This document shows positions 43,559-50,738 of a stretch of DNA of 55,598 nt, piece by piece; the stretch's first letter is position 1; each line of letters begins with the position of its first letter. The stretch is taken from NCBI GenBank assembly GCA_905203555.1, contig CAJKWK010000012.1, positions 1 to 55,598 of the forward strand. Direction: 5' to 3'. The notes below the pieces were generated by a model. That model was not told the origin of the DNA, searched no databases, and saw only the letters and a list, made by a program, of their open reading frames with translations. A program made the translations under genes and the position numbers. Origin of the DNA: an uncultured Lachnospiraceae bacterium. GTDB taxonomy: Bacteria > Bacillota > Clostridia > Lachnospirales > Lachnospiraceae.

Positions 43559-44020
43559 TTATTCAATCGCAATGAATTTTTCTTCCGGTACTTCCGGCTG
43601 TTTTACAATCTTCGGAACAAACAGTTTCAAAATACCATGCTTAAACTCACCTTTGATATCTGCCTCTGTCACATCCTCACCAACGTAAAATGTTCTCTGA
43701 CAGGCACCTGCAAATCTCTCACGACGGATATACTTACCGCTCTTCTCATCCTGTTCATCCTCATCCAGTCCTTTTGCAGCGGAGATGGTAAGATAACCAT
43801 CCTTCAACGAAGCCTTTACCTCTTCCTTCTTAAATCCCGGCAGATCTGTCATGATCTCGTATCCGTTCTCCAATTCACGTATATCTGTCTTCATCAAATT
43901 ACTTGCATTGTGACCATACAGTTTCTTCTCCACTCTTCTCGAATCTCTGTCATCGTAGAATGGGAAATCCTTCATAAAATCATCAAATAAACTTTCTCCA
44001 AAAATACTAGGCATCAACAT
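43559..44020 (-). CDS. Hsp20/alpha-crystallin family small heat-shock protein
   Basis: A 153-aa small heat-shock protein. The alpha-crystallin domain runs from about residue 45 to 140 (YEIMTDLPGFKKEEVKASLK, GYLTISAAKG, GVLTL-type strand HGILKLFVPK) and the C-terminal tail is short. It prevents aggregation of unfolding proteins without ATP. The start follows GGAAGGAGATATGACTT. Upstream are a promoter and a perfect CIRCE operator, so it is under HrcA control. Confidence 0.95.
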   Translation of the reverse strand: MLMPSIFGESLFDDFMKDFPFYDDRDSRRVEKKLYGHNASNLMKTDIRELENGYEIMTDLPGFKKEEVKASLKDGYLTISAAKGLDEDEQDEKSGKYIRRERFAGACQRTFYVGEDVTEADIKGEFKHGILKLFVPKIVKQPEVPEEKFIAIE

Positions 44021-44148
44021 AAGTCATATCTCCTTCCATATTATATAATGACTAAAAAACTCATCCTGCACCTAGAATAAAATCCATTCCGGTGTTTGTT
44101 ACTTGAACAATCGAGATTCTATTTTTTCTTCTCTTTTGTTCTATCTGT

Positions 44149-44177
44149 AATATAACACTTACTTTAGCACTCGTCAA
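44149..44177 (-). promoter_or_regulatory. Promoter of hsp20
   Basis: TTGACG (44177-44172), 17 bases, TATATT (44154-44149). The -35 box lies inside the CIRCE element, so HrcA binding would exclude polymerase. Confidence 0.8.
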
Positions 44178-44190
44178 TAGCGAGTGCTAA
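44164..44190. promoter_or_regulatory. CIRCE operator (HrcA site)
   Basis: TTAGCACTC-N9-GAGTGCTAA, an exact match to the CIRCE consensus, located about 145 bases upstream of hsp20. Confidence 0.97.
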
Positions 44191-44220
44191 TATTTTTTGT
44201 GAAGTTTTTGTGAACAGATT

Positions 44221-44772
44221 TCACCCCATAATTGTCAGCTGTTCTATACTCCGCCCCTTTGCTGCCAGCTCACAATACCGCAGTGTACATTTCTCATATT
44301 CCGCAAAGATTTTCTTCGCCTTCTGCTCATCGCCATATACCTTCCAATATCCGGTACATTTACACCCTTCTTCCGGGCTTTTCATAAATCCACTTACATC
44401 TTCCGGAGGATAACTTAAAAACAGCCCGATTTCATGTGGAAATTCATTAGAATCGCAGATTTTCCGAATCAGCTGCACAACGCATTTTCCCGGTTTTTCT
44501 GTACAATAGCCGCAGTTTTCCAACAAATCAGCAATATCTCTTTCTGCAAAATCATTTGCCAGATAGCTGGGGCGATAAATATACAACAATACTTTCCGTT
44601 CAAATAATTTCATAGGAATGACCCGCACCCCTTTCGGAACTAAGCGCTGATTTAACGAACGAATAGATAAAAGCAGTTCTTCTTTATCCTGAAACGGACA
44701 ATTGAATAAATTCCCCGTTTTTAATCCTGCAAGAGTCGGGGAACAATGACGGATAATAAATTCATCAGACAT
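44221..44772 (-). CDS. DUF3793 family protein
   Basis: A 183-aa protein of the DUF3793 family, seen in Firmicutes and often near iron or flavodoxin genes. Recognisable segments are HCSPTLAGLKTGNLFNC, VLLYIYRPSYLANDFAE, FPHEIGLFLSYPPEDVSGF and CTGYWKVYGDEQKAKKIFAE. It has several conserved Cys. The function is unknown. The start at 44772 follows AGGAGGATAGAG. About 30 bases upstream of the start lies a perfect TAGTTAG-N6-CTAACTA palindrome, similar to sites in front of feoA and feoB, which suggests iron-dependent control together with the feo genes. Confidence 0.85.
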   Translation of the reverse strand: MSDEFIIRHCSPTLAGLKTGNLFNCPFQDKEELLLSIRSLNQRLVPKGVRVIPMKLFERKVLLYIYRPSYLANDFAERDIADLLENCGYCTEKPGKCVVQLIRKICDSNEFPHEIGLFLSYPPEDVSGFMKSPEEGCKCTGYWKVYGDEQKAKKIFAEYEKCTLRYCELAAKGRSIEQLTIMG

Positions 44773-44800
44773 CTCTATCCTCCTTTTCATTTCTCATTTT

Positions 44801-44820
44801 TAGTTAGTCTATTCTAACTA
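44801..44820. promoter_or_regulatory. Feo-box copy 1 (palindrome upstream of DUF3793)
   Basis: TAGTTAG-TCTATT-CTAACTA, perfect 7-bp arms with a 6-base spacer. Related copies occur at 47276-47291 and 47812-47827. Confidence 0.65.
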
Positions 44821-44834
44821 TCTTTTAAAAGAAA

Positions 44835-44850
44835 ACGCCCTTTCGGGCGT
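44835..44850 (-). terminator. Terminator of the feo operon
   Basis: ACGCCC-TTTC-GGGCGT with minus-strand tail UUUUCUUUU, located 26 bases after the small Cys-rich gene. Confidence 0.85.
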
Positions 44851-44875
44851 CTCTTCAAAGATTAAAAGCATTTTC

Positions 44876-45016
44876 CTATGAATGGCATCCTCCGCCGCAA
44901 TGTTTGCAATCTCCACCACAATGAAGCGACTTTCCTGCCTTTTTATCTTTTACCATGCTGCGTATAATTATACCAACCACAACCGCTAATATTAATAAAA
45001 CAATCGCTGTTCCCAT
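44876..45016 (-). CDS. FeoB-associated Cys-rich membrane protein (46 aa)
   Basis: A 46-aa protein with one transmembrane helix (MGTAIVLLILAVVVGIIIRS), a short basic stretch and a C-terminal Cys/His-rich tail (LHCGGDCKHCGGGCHS). This is the standard organisation of the small FeoB-associated proteins of Firmicutes, thought to act with FeoB in ferrous iron uptake, perhaps in place of FeoC. The start follows GGAGGTGAAGATAG. It is the last gene before the terminator at 44835-44850. Confidence 0.92.
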   Translation of the reverse strand: MGTAIVLLILAVVVGIIIRSMVKDKKAGKSLHCGGDCKHCGGGCHS

Positions 45017-45062
45017 CTATCTTCACCTCCGCACATTCTATTTTTATCTTATCCATTTCTTT

Positions 45063-47219
45063 CTATACTGTCAATCTTACACCAACACTTTCACTTTCTT
45101 TATTAGGACGGAACAACAAGTACAAAAAAACAATGATAAATAAGAATGCCACAACAGTTCCCCCACCAAATGTTCCTGCTGTAATCCATGTTCCGACCTG
45201 ATATACACAAAGAGACGCGATATATGCAAGCCCTGTCTGATATCCAATGGCAAACCAGAACCATTTTGCATTGTTCATTTCTCTCTTAATTGCACCCATC
45301 GCTGCAAAGCATGGTGCACACAAAAGGTTAAATATGAGGAAAGAATATGCCGCAATCTGCGTCATTGATCCAGAAAGTGTTCCCCAGATTTCTGCGCCAT
45401 CTTCTGCAACCTCACCAAAACCATATAAAATTCCAAATGTTCCAACCACATTTTCTTTTGCAACCAAACCGGTAATTGCGGCCACCGCAGCTTTCCAATC
45501 TCCCCATCCAAGCGGTGTAAAGATCCATGCCACCGCAGAGCCAATAACTGCCAGCACGCTATTTCCCATATCTTCTACCATACCGAACTGTCCGTTCTCA
45601 AATCCAAAACTTTGTGCAAACCAGATAACAATCGTAGAAAGAAGAATAATCGTTCCTGCCTTCTTGATGAAAGACCAGCCACGCTCCCATGTACTGCGTA
45701 ATACATTTCCGGCGGTAGGGAGATGATATGCCGGAAGTTCCATCACAAACGGCGCCGGATCGCCGGCAAACATTTTCGTCTTTTTCAAAATAATACCAGA
45801 GCAGATAATCGCTGCAATTCCCACAAAATAAGCACTCGGGGCTACCCAGGACGCTCCGTCAAACAATGCGCCCGCGATCAATGCGATAATCGGCAGCTTT
45901 GCTCCACATGGGATAAATGTCGTAGTCATAATCGTCATCTTACGGTCTCTGTCATTCTCGATTGTCCTAGATGCCATGACACCCGGAACACCACATCCCG
46001 TACCGATCAGCATCGGAATAAAAGACTTACCGGATAAACCAAATTTACGGAAAATACGATCCATAATAAACGCAATACGTGCCATGTAACCGCATCCTTC
46101 CAGAAATGCAAGGAATACAAAGAGCACCAACATCTGCGGAACAAATCCAAGTACTGCACCCACTCCACTGATAATACCGTCTACCAGCAATCCGATCAGC
46201 CATGGAGCACAGCCTATAGTTTCCAGCCCCCTCTGTGCAGCCGGAATGATCCATGCCCCAAACAAAGTATCATTCGTCCAGTCAGTCAAAATCGTTCCTA
46301 CCGTCGTAACGGACACATAATAAACTGCCCACATGACAAGTGCAAAAATTGGCAATGCTAAAAATCGATTTGTAACGACTCGATCAATCTGATCTGACAC
46401 TGTCATCGCTCTTTTCACACGTTTTTTATAACAATCTTTGATAATGCTGCTTATATAATTATAACGTTCTCCAGTAATAATGCTCTCAGCATCATCCTCC
46501 ATCTCTTCCTCGCAATTTACAATATCCTGTTCGATATGTGCCAGTATATCTTCGCCTAATTTCAGACTTTTCCGTACCTTTTCATCCCGTTCAAACAACT
46601 TCACTGCATACCAGCGTTCCATGGATTCATCCACGTAACCTGATATAGCCTCTTCAATATGCGCAATTGCATGCTCCACACTCCCATCGAAACGATGTGC
46701 CGGTTGATTTTTCTTCCGACTTTTCGCAATAGCAACTGCACGCTGTGCCAATTGATCAATGCCCTCTCCTTTCAAAGCCGAAATCTGAACAACTTTACAC
46801 CCTGTATCTTTTCCCAGTCTGTCAAGATTCAATTCTTCCCCATTTTTCCTGACCAGATCCATCATATTGACTGCAATTATCACCGGAATTCCTAACTCCG
46901 TCAATTGTGTTGTCAAATATAAATTTCGCTCCAGATTTGTTCCATCAATTATATTGATAATTGCATCTGGTTTTTCCTCAATCAAAAAGTTTCTGGATAC
47001 CACTTCTTCCAATGTATATGGAGATAACGAATATACACCCGGAAGGTCTACCAGAATTGCCTCCTCACCTTTCGTTGTATATCCTTTGATCTTTCCTTCT
47101 TTCTTTTCTACCGTTACTCCCGGCCAGTTTCCAACAAACTGATTAGAACCAGTCAATGCATTGAACAATGTTGTCTTTCCACTGTTTGGATTTCCTGCAA
47201 GCGCAATTTTGACTTTCAT
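45063..47219 (-). CDS. feoB: Ferrous iron transport protein B
   Basis: A 718-aa membrane GTPase-linked Fe(II) transporter. The N-terminal G domain has ALAGNPNSGKTTLFNALTGS (G1), VDLPGVYSLSPYTLEEV (G3) and AVNMMDLVRKNG (G4). The membrane part contains the Gate motifs, including GCGVPGVMASRTIENDRDRK and CGAKLPIIALIAGALF, and LVAKENVVGTFGILYGFGEV. Length is normal. The ATG at 47219 is preferred to a GTG at 47225; both are near GAAGAGAGGG. It follows feoA by about 90 bases, an interval holding a copy of the palindromic box. Confidence 0.96.
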   Translation of the reverse strand: MKVKIALAGNPNSGKTTLFNALTGSNQFVGNWPGVTVEKKEGKIKGYTTKGEEAILVDLPGVYSLSPYTLEEVVSRNFLIEEKPDAIINIIDGTNLERNLYLTTQLTELGIPVIIAVNMMDLVRKNGEELNLDRLGKDTGCKVVQISALKGEGIDQLAQRAVAIAKSRKKNQPAHRFDGSVEHAIAHIEEAISGYVDESMERWYAVKLFERDEKVRKSLKLGEDILAHIEQDIVNCEEEMEDDAESIITGERYNYISSIIKDCYKKRVKRAMTVSDQIDRVVTNRFLALPIFALVMWAVYYVSVTTVGTILTDWTNDTLFGAWIIPAAQRGLETIGCAPWLIGLLVDGIISGVGAVLGFVPQMLVLFVFLAFLEGCGYMARIAFIMDRIFRKFGLSGKSFIPMLIGTGCGVPGVMASRTIENDRDRKMTIMTTTFIPCGAKLPIIALIAGALFDGASWVAPSAYFVGIAAIICSGIILKKTKMFAGDPAPFVMELPAYHLPTAGNVLRSTWERGWSFIKKAGTIILLSTIVIWFAQSFGFENGQFGMVEDMGNSVLAVIGSAVAWIFTPLGWGDWKAAVAAITGLVAKENVVGTFGILYGFGEVAEDGAEIWGTLSGSMTQIAAYSFLIFNLLCAPCFAAMGAIKREMNNAKWFWFAIGYQTGLAYIASLCVYQVGTWITAGTFGGGTVVAFLFIIVFLYLLFRPNKESESVGVRLTV

Positions 47220-47275
47220 AGTCACCCTCTCTTCCTTTTTCTTTTACAATTCTCTGTTACTCTTAGTTTACTTTT

Positions 47276-47291
47276 GTTAGTTCACCCTAAC
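47276..47291. promoter_or_regulatory. Feo-box copy 2 (between feoA and feoB)
   Basis: GTTAG-TTCACC-CTAAC with extended arms matching copy 1 except for one base. It lies in the feoA-feoB gap; no clear promoter was seen beside it. Confidence 0.55.
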
Positions 47292-47308
47292 TATAGAATA
47301 AAAAAATA

Positions 47309-47530
47309 CTACCTTACTTCTATCATTTCCCCATCGGATTTCCTCAAAGATAATTCATAGCCTCTCACCGTCACTTCAATCGGATCCCCAAACGGAGCAA
47401 CCTTTCTCACATATATATCTGTGTTCTTCGTAATCCCCATATCCATAATCCTGCGCTTTACGGCACCTTCTCCATGAATCTTTACCACTCTTACCGTTTC
47501 ACCGCATTTCACTTCTTTTAAAGTAGACAT
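47309..47530 (-). CDS. feoA: FeoA family protein (first copy upstream of feoB)
   Basis: A 73-aa SH3-like FeoA protein (VKCGETVRVVKIHGEGAVKR, RIMDMGITKNTDIYVRKVAP, VTVRGYELSLRKSDGEMIEV). FeoA is a small cytoplasmic protein needed for FeoB activity. The start at 47530 follows GAGGAGG; a frame open to 47548 overlaps the previous gene. It is the second of two feoA-like genes in the operon. Confidence 0.93.
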   Translation of the reverse strand: MSTLKEVKCGETVRVVKIHGEGAVKRRIMDMGITKNTDIYVRKVAPFGDPIEVTVRGYELSLRKSDGEMIEVR

Positions 47531-47544
47531 TTCACATTTCCTCC

Positions 47545-47754
47545 TCATACCATGATCTTATTCGCCATTTCCTTACTGACTGCAATGCGTGTTTCTTTTA
47601 CCTTCAAAATCAGATTTCCATTCATTATTGATACAACCGTAACAAATCCATCCGGTACCAATCCCAGACTTTCTAAAAAATGTCTGGTCTCATCCTTTCC
47701 GCCAATCCGCCTGATCCGAATCTCTCTTCCGGGTTCCGCCATAGTTAAAGGCAT
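47545..47754 (-). CDS. feoA: FeoA family protein (second copy, operon leader)
   Basis: A 69-aa FeoA-domain protein (MPLTMAEPGREIRIRRIGGK, HFLESLGLVPDGFVTVVSIM, LILKVKETRIAVSKEMANKI). It is the first gene after the promoter and lies 14 bases before the other feoA. Two FeoA paralogues before feoB are common in Firmicutes. The start follows AGGTGATTTTGG. Confidence 0.92.
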   Translation of the reverse strand: MPLTMAEPGREIRIRRIGGKDETRHFLESLGLVPDGFVTVVSIMNGNLILKVKETRIAVSKEMANKIMV

Positions 47755-47811
47755 CCAAAATCACCTGCTTTCAAATTTTATCCTTTTATCAATTGCTCAT
47801 TTCTTACTTTG

Positions 47812-47827
47812 GTTAGTATACACTTAC
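47812..47827. promoter_or_regulatory. Feo-box copy 3 over the feo promoter
   Basis: GTTAG-TATACA-CTTAC, one mismatch between the arms. It overlaps the -10 box of the feo promoter, a position suited to repression. Confidence 0.6.
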
Positions 47828-47843
47828 TTTTATTTTATGTCAA
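47815..47843 (-). promoter_or_regulatory. Sigma-A promoter of the feo operon
   Basis: TTGACA (47843-47838), 17 bases, TATACT (47820-47815). Confidence 0.85.
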
Positions 47844-47972
47844 TAACTTTTTAATTATATTTCTTCTTTATTTTAGTCTCGCAGCGATTCCATATTATTC
47901 GCTCAAAGCCTTAAAGTATATGAGTCGCAATTTGCTAACACCTCCGTTTTCTTATTTTAATTTTCTAAAACC

Positions 47973-48002
47973 AAGGGACTATCGAAAAATAGATAGTCCC
48001 TT
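47973..48002 (-). terminator. Terminator of the zinc-ribbon protein gene
   Basis: A perfect 11-bp stem (AAGGGACTATC) with an 8-base loop; the minus-strand tail is GGUUUUAG. It lies 26 bases after the stop. Between here and the feo promoter nothing else is evident. Confidence 0.75.
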
Positions 48003-48027
48003 AAATATCCTTATTATTAAATTTCTA

Positions 48028-49155
48028 TTACTGTGACACTTCCAAAAGCCTTTTATTGATACGCGTCTGAACATCCAAATAATACGCTGTTTCCGCTGTA
48101 TTCATTTCTTCGCTATCCCATGCTTCAAAATCTTCTACTACGTCTGCGTATTTACTCATATACTCTGTATAATCAGCAAGCAAACCTATATCTGTTCCAT
48201 CAGATTCTGCATATTTTTTCATAAAATCGCAATATTCATTCATAAATGTCTCATAGCTATCCATTGCTTTTTTAAACTCAGGACGCAGACCATCCACTAA
48301 TTGTTCACCAGAACTCGGCTTTTCTTCCTGCTCTTCTTGTTTCGATTCTGAAGATATTTCAGTATCTACATTTGTTTTGTTTTCCTCTGCTTTAGATTCA
48401 TCCGGTTTTCTAATCTGAATAACCATCACATTATTTCCCTGATAAGACAACGAAAGTTTATTTCCATTCTCGTCTTTTGCGTTGTAGAACTTATCTCCTC
48501 TTTCATAATCAACAGAAAAACCTTGCTCAGAGCATTCATCCGCATAAGCATTAAAATCATCTATTGACGTTTCTCCAACATAGATATAACAACCATCTGC
48601 AGTATCAGTAGAAACCTTTCCAACCGTAGATTTTGGCATCGGCAACAATCTTGCGATTTCACTCTTCGGCCAGTTCAAAGTTCCCATTTCTGTCGGTGCA
48701 TCCAGTTCAATATACATTGTTTCGCCAATATAATCCAAAGACAAAGCATATCCTTCGGTATTAAATGCAGCATAGCGGTTTCCATCTTTTTCGCTTTCAA
48801 CAATATATCCCATAGCCTCACATTCTTCTATGTACGCATTGTAATCGTTCTTAGATGTCTTTTTCACATGAATACACAAGTTATCACTATCATTGCTGAC
48901 AATCGTTCCAACATTTGATTTTGGTTTTGGCAATCGATCATTAAGTTCCATTTCATTCCAATCAAATTTTTCCTTCTTATGCCTTCCAATAGAACTGATT
49001 GTTCCGAACACCAAAATGATAATCAACAGAATAAACCATACTCTCTTATAAAATGGCTTCTTGTTTTTTGCTCCGCATGACGGGCAAATTTTTTCATTTT
49101 TTGCTATTTGAGCGTTGCAATTCCTGCACGCTACTATTTTCGGTTTCTTTGACAT
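48028..49155 (-). CDS. Zinc-ribbon membrane protein with duplicated DUF6591-like domain
   Basis: A 375-aa protein. The N-terminus is a zinc ribbon (CRNCNAQIAKNEKICPSCGA), followed by one transmembrane helix (FILLIIILVFGTISSI). Two related units of about 80 residues follow: the first begins LPKPKSNVGTIVSNDSDNLC and the second LPMPKSTVGKVSTDTADGCY; both continue with a DYNAYI/DFNAYA and EC motif and a YxG strand. A Glu-rich linker and a helical C-terminal domain (FKKAMDSYETFMNEYCDFMK) complete it. It resembles DUF6591-type proteins; the function is unknown. It stands alone, with a strong GGGAGGACAG site and its own terminator. Confidence 0.75.
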   Translation of the reverse strand: MSKKPKIVACRNCNAQIAKNEKICPSCGAKNKKPFYKRVWFILLIIILVFGTISSIGRHKKEKFDWNEMELNDRLPKPKSNVGTIVSNDSDNLCIHVKKTSKNDYNAYIEECEAMGYIVESEKDGNRYAAFNTEGYALSLDYIGETMYIELDAPTEMGTLNWPKSEIARLLPMPKSTVGKVSTDTADGCYIYVGETSIDDFNAYADECSEQGFSVDYERGDKFYNAKDENGNKLSLSYQGNNVMVIQIRKPDESKAEENKTNVDTEISSESKQEEQEEKPSSGEQLVDGLRPEFKKAMDSYETFMNEYCDFMKKYAESDGTDIGLLADYTEYMSKYADVVEDFEAWDSEEMNTAETAYYLDVQTRINKRLLEVSQ

Positions 49156-49195
49156 CTTCTGTCCTCCCTTTTCTTCCTTAGTTTTTTTATTTTAG

Positions 49196-49714
49196 TTACC
49201 TAAAATACGTTTTTTCTGCATCAAACTCTTCCTGCTTTGTTTCATCTCTCTTAGCCCTTGTAGTTTGATATTGCATAAAAGATTCCATATCACCGCCTTT
49301 TGCAATGCTGATTCCAGATTGTAAATCCCACCCCTTTCTCAATTCAACAAGCCTGCTTTTATATGTGACATCAGAGTTTTCATCCGGTATCTGTGGCAAC
49401 CCTTTCGCTATGATTAGAGAAATAAACCTTTTCCGACTCTCTAATTCTTTAATTTTCTCTTCGATTTGTTTAATACACGCTTTATAAAACCCTTTCTTTT
49501 CATTGTCCGGCATCTCTAACAATCGTTTGATTTCTCCAAGTTTCAACCCCATTTCTTTATAGATCATGATTTCCCACAAGGTTTCTAAAGTTCCGTCGTC
49601 ATATAAACGATGGTTGTTCGCAGATCTTTCCACTTTAATTATTCTTTCATCGTCATAAAATTGTAATGTGCGTTTACTTATACCCACGATTTTACTTATT
49701 TCGCTTGTTTTCTT
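49196..49714 (-). CDS. MerR family transcriptional regulator
   Basis: A 172-aa regulator. The winged helix-turn-helix is at the N-terminus (TSEISKIVGISKRTLQFYDD, ERIIKVERSANNHRLYDD), followed by the second helical part (IYKEMGLKLGEIKRLLEMPD) and a coiled-coil dimerisation helix (KQIEEKIKELESRKRFISLI). The effector region is short and has no metal-type Cys. The start is taken as GTG at 49714 after GGGAAGG; a frame open to 49759 would run into the palindrome upstream. It is probably autoregulated through the nested inverted repeat at 49741-49783. Confidence 0.85.
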   Translation of the reverse strand, partial: KKTSEISKIVGISKRTLQFYDDERIIKVERSANNHRLYDDGTLETLWEIMIYKEMGLKLGEIKRLLEMPDNEKKGFYKACIKQIEEKIKELESRKRFISLIIAKGLPQIPDENSDVTYKSRLVELRKGWDLQSGISIAKGGDMESFMQYQTTRAKRDETKQEEFDAEKTYFR

Positions 49715-49740
49715 CACTACAGCCTTCCCTTTCCTCGCAT

Positions 49741-49783
49741 AAAGAGTATAAGCTATCACGCTTACGTGATATCAATACTCTTT
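49741..49783. promoter_or_regulatory. Nested palindrome upstream of merR
   Basis: Outer arms AAAGAGTAT / ATACTCTTT and inner arms TATCACG / CGTGATA with a 4-base centre, together 43 bases. It lies 27 bases before the GTG start. It is probably the MerR-family operator; on the plus strand a T8 run follows, so a terminator role is also possible. Confidence 0.55.
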
Positions 49784-49855
49784 TTTTTCGGAAACATTTA
49801 CTATTTGTTTCATAAAAGGCCATGTAAATTTCGCGAATTATTTCATAAAAAAATA

Positions 49856-49880
49856 ACAGACAATCACATGGACTGCCTGT
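49856..49880 (-). terminator. Terminator of the metallo-hydrolase operon
   Basis: ACAGGCA pairs with UGUCUGU (one G-U) in minus-strand RNA, followed by UAUUUUUUU. It comes 30 bases after the stop of the 58-aa ORF, which supports inclusion of that ORF in the operon. Confidence 0.7.
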
Positions 49881-49909
49881 CATTCAAAATAACTCTTATA
49901 AAATTTTTC

Positions 49910-50086
49910 TTATTCAAACTCGGCTCCGTCACGTAAAAACTTAACGGAATTAATTAAGATTTTGCTTACAATACGCCTAGTTTTTATTTCTATTACATAA
50001 TTTCCATTGGCTTTCTGATGAACTGTTGCCAGAATGTTGCCATTACTTATATCTATTTTATTTATATATATCCTCTGAAATAACAT
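49910..50086 (-). CDS. Small unidentified protein, third ORF of the metallo-hydrolase operon (58 aa)
   Basis: An unrecognised 58-codon frame that starts inside the last 29 bases of the membrane-protein gene and ends 30 bases before a terminator. The sequence looks protein-like and beta-rich (ISNGNILATVHQKANGNYVI, then EIKTRRIVSKILINSVKFLR and an acidic end). No good ribosome site is seen, so it may depend on coupling, or it may be a remnant of a once longer C-terminus reached by a frameshift. Its fit between gene end and terminator is the main support. Confidence 0.4.
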   Translation of the reverse strand: MLFQRIYINKIDISNGNILATVHQKANGNYVIEIKTRRIVSKILINSVKFLRDGAEFE

Positions 50087-50738
50087 TATATGCTAATCGT
50101 TTAGCCTTACCTCTCATAGATATGTCCGAAACAATCAACTCTGCAATCAAAATCAAGACAACTTTTTCCGATAGCACGACAATTTTAAAGAAACAAAAAA
50201 TAAGATACAAAACAATAAGCATCATTGTAATTATCGTGATATCTCTACAAAGTAAAAAGTCTCTATTGGCAATCAATATCTTGCTATCATTTTTACAACT
50301 ACAATATATTTTGTACCACTGAGAATTTTGATATTTCTCCCTTTCTTTTTTATCAGTAGGCATATTCTGATATACTTGGTCGTATTTTTTTAATACATCA
50401 GATTTAGTAAAACGATCATCTTTTACTTTTATTTGCATATCTGTAAAAATGGTATATCCTGGTAGTTTTCCAATATGGAAATATGCCAGATTTTGTTTAA
50501 TATTTCCCGGAATCAAAGAATCTAATAAAAAAACATAAATATATATAATAGATGATAAAAGAGCCGATTCTATAACTGTTCCCCAAATACTTAAATTGTT
50601 ACTAATCTCTTGTGTAAAAAATTTTTCAAGCAAACCCGAAAAAAGCAACATCAATAATATATTACCTATTACATAGTTTTTCAATTCATTATTTCTATAA
50701 TCTTTTATATCATTCATGTTTCTCTTAACCTCATGCAT
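50058..50738 (-). CDS. Four-helix membrane protein partnered with the metallo-hydrolase
   Basis: I do not recognise this 226-aa protein. Hydrophobic helices lie at about residues 22-39 and 52-76, then a soluble charged loop of about 90 residues (FTKSDVLKKYDQVYQNMPTD), then helices at about 167-187 and 190-205, and a basic tail (SMRGKAKRLAYNVISEDIYK). The 2+2 layout resembles membrane effectors of two-gene defence modules, but no family is claimed. The start at 50738 overlaps the end of the metallo-hydrolase gene (ATGCATGA); another ATG at 50717 follows GAGG and is also possible. Both genes are AT-rich relative to the core genes. Confidence 0.7.
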   Translation of the reverse strand: MHEVKRNMNDIKDYRNNELKNYVIGNILLMLLFSGLLEKFFTQEISNNLSIWGTVIESALLSSIIYIYVFLLDSLIPGNIKQNLAYFHIGKLPGYTIFTDMQIKVKDDRFTKSDVLKKYDQVYQNMPTDKKEREKYQNSQWYKIYCSCKNDSKILIANRDFLLCRDITIITMMLIVLYLIFCFFKIVVLSEKVVLILIAELIVSDISMRGKAKRLAYNVISEDIYK

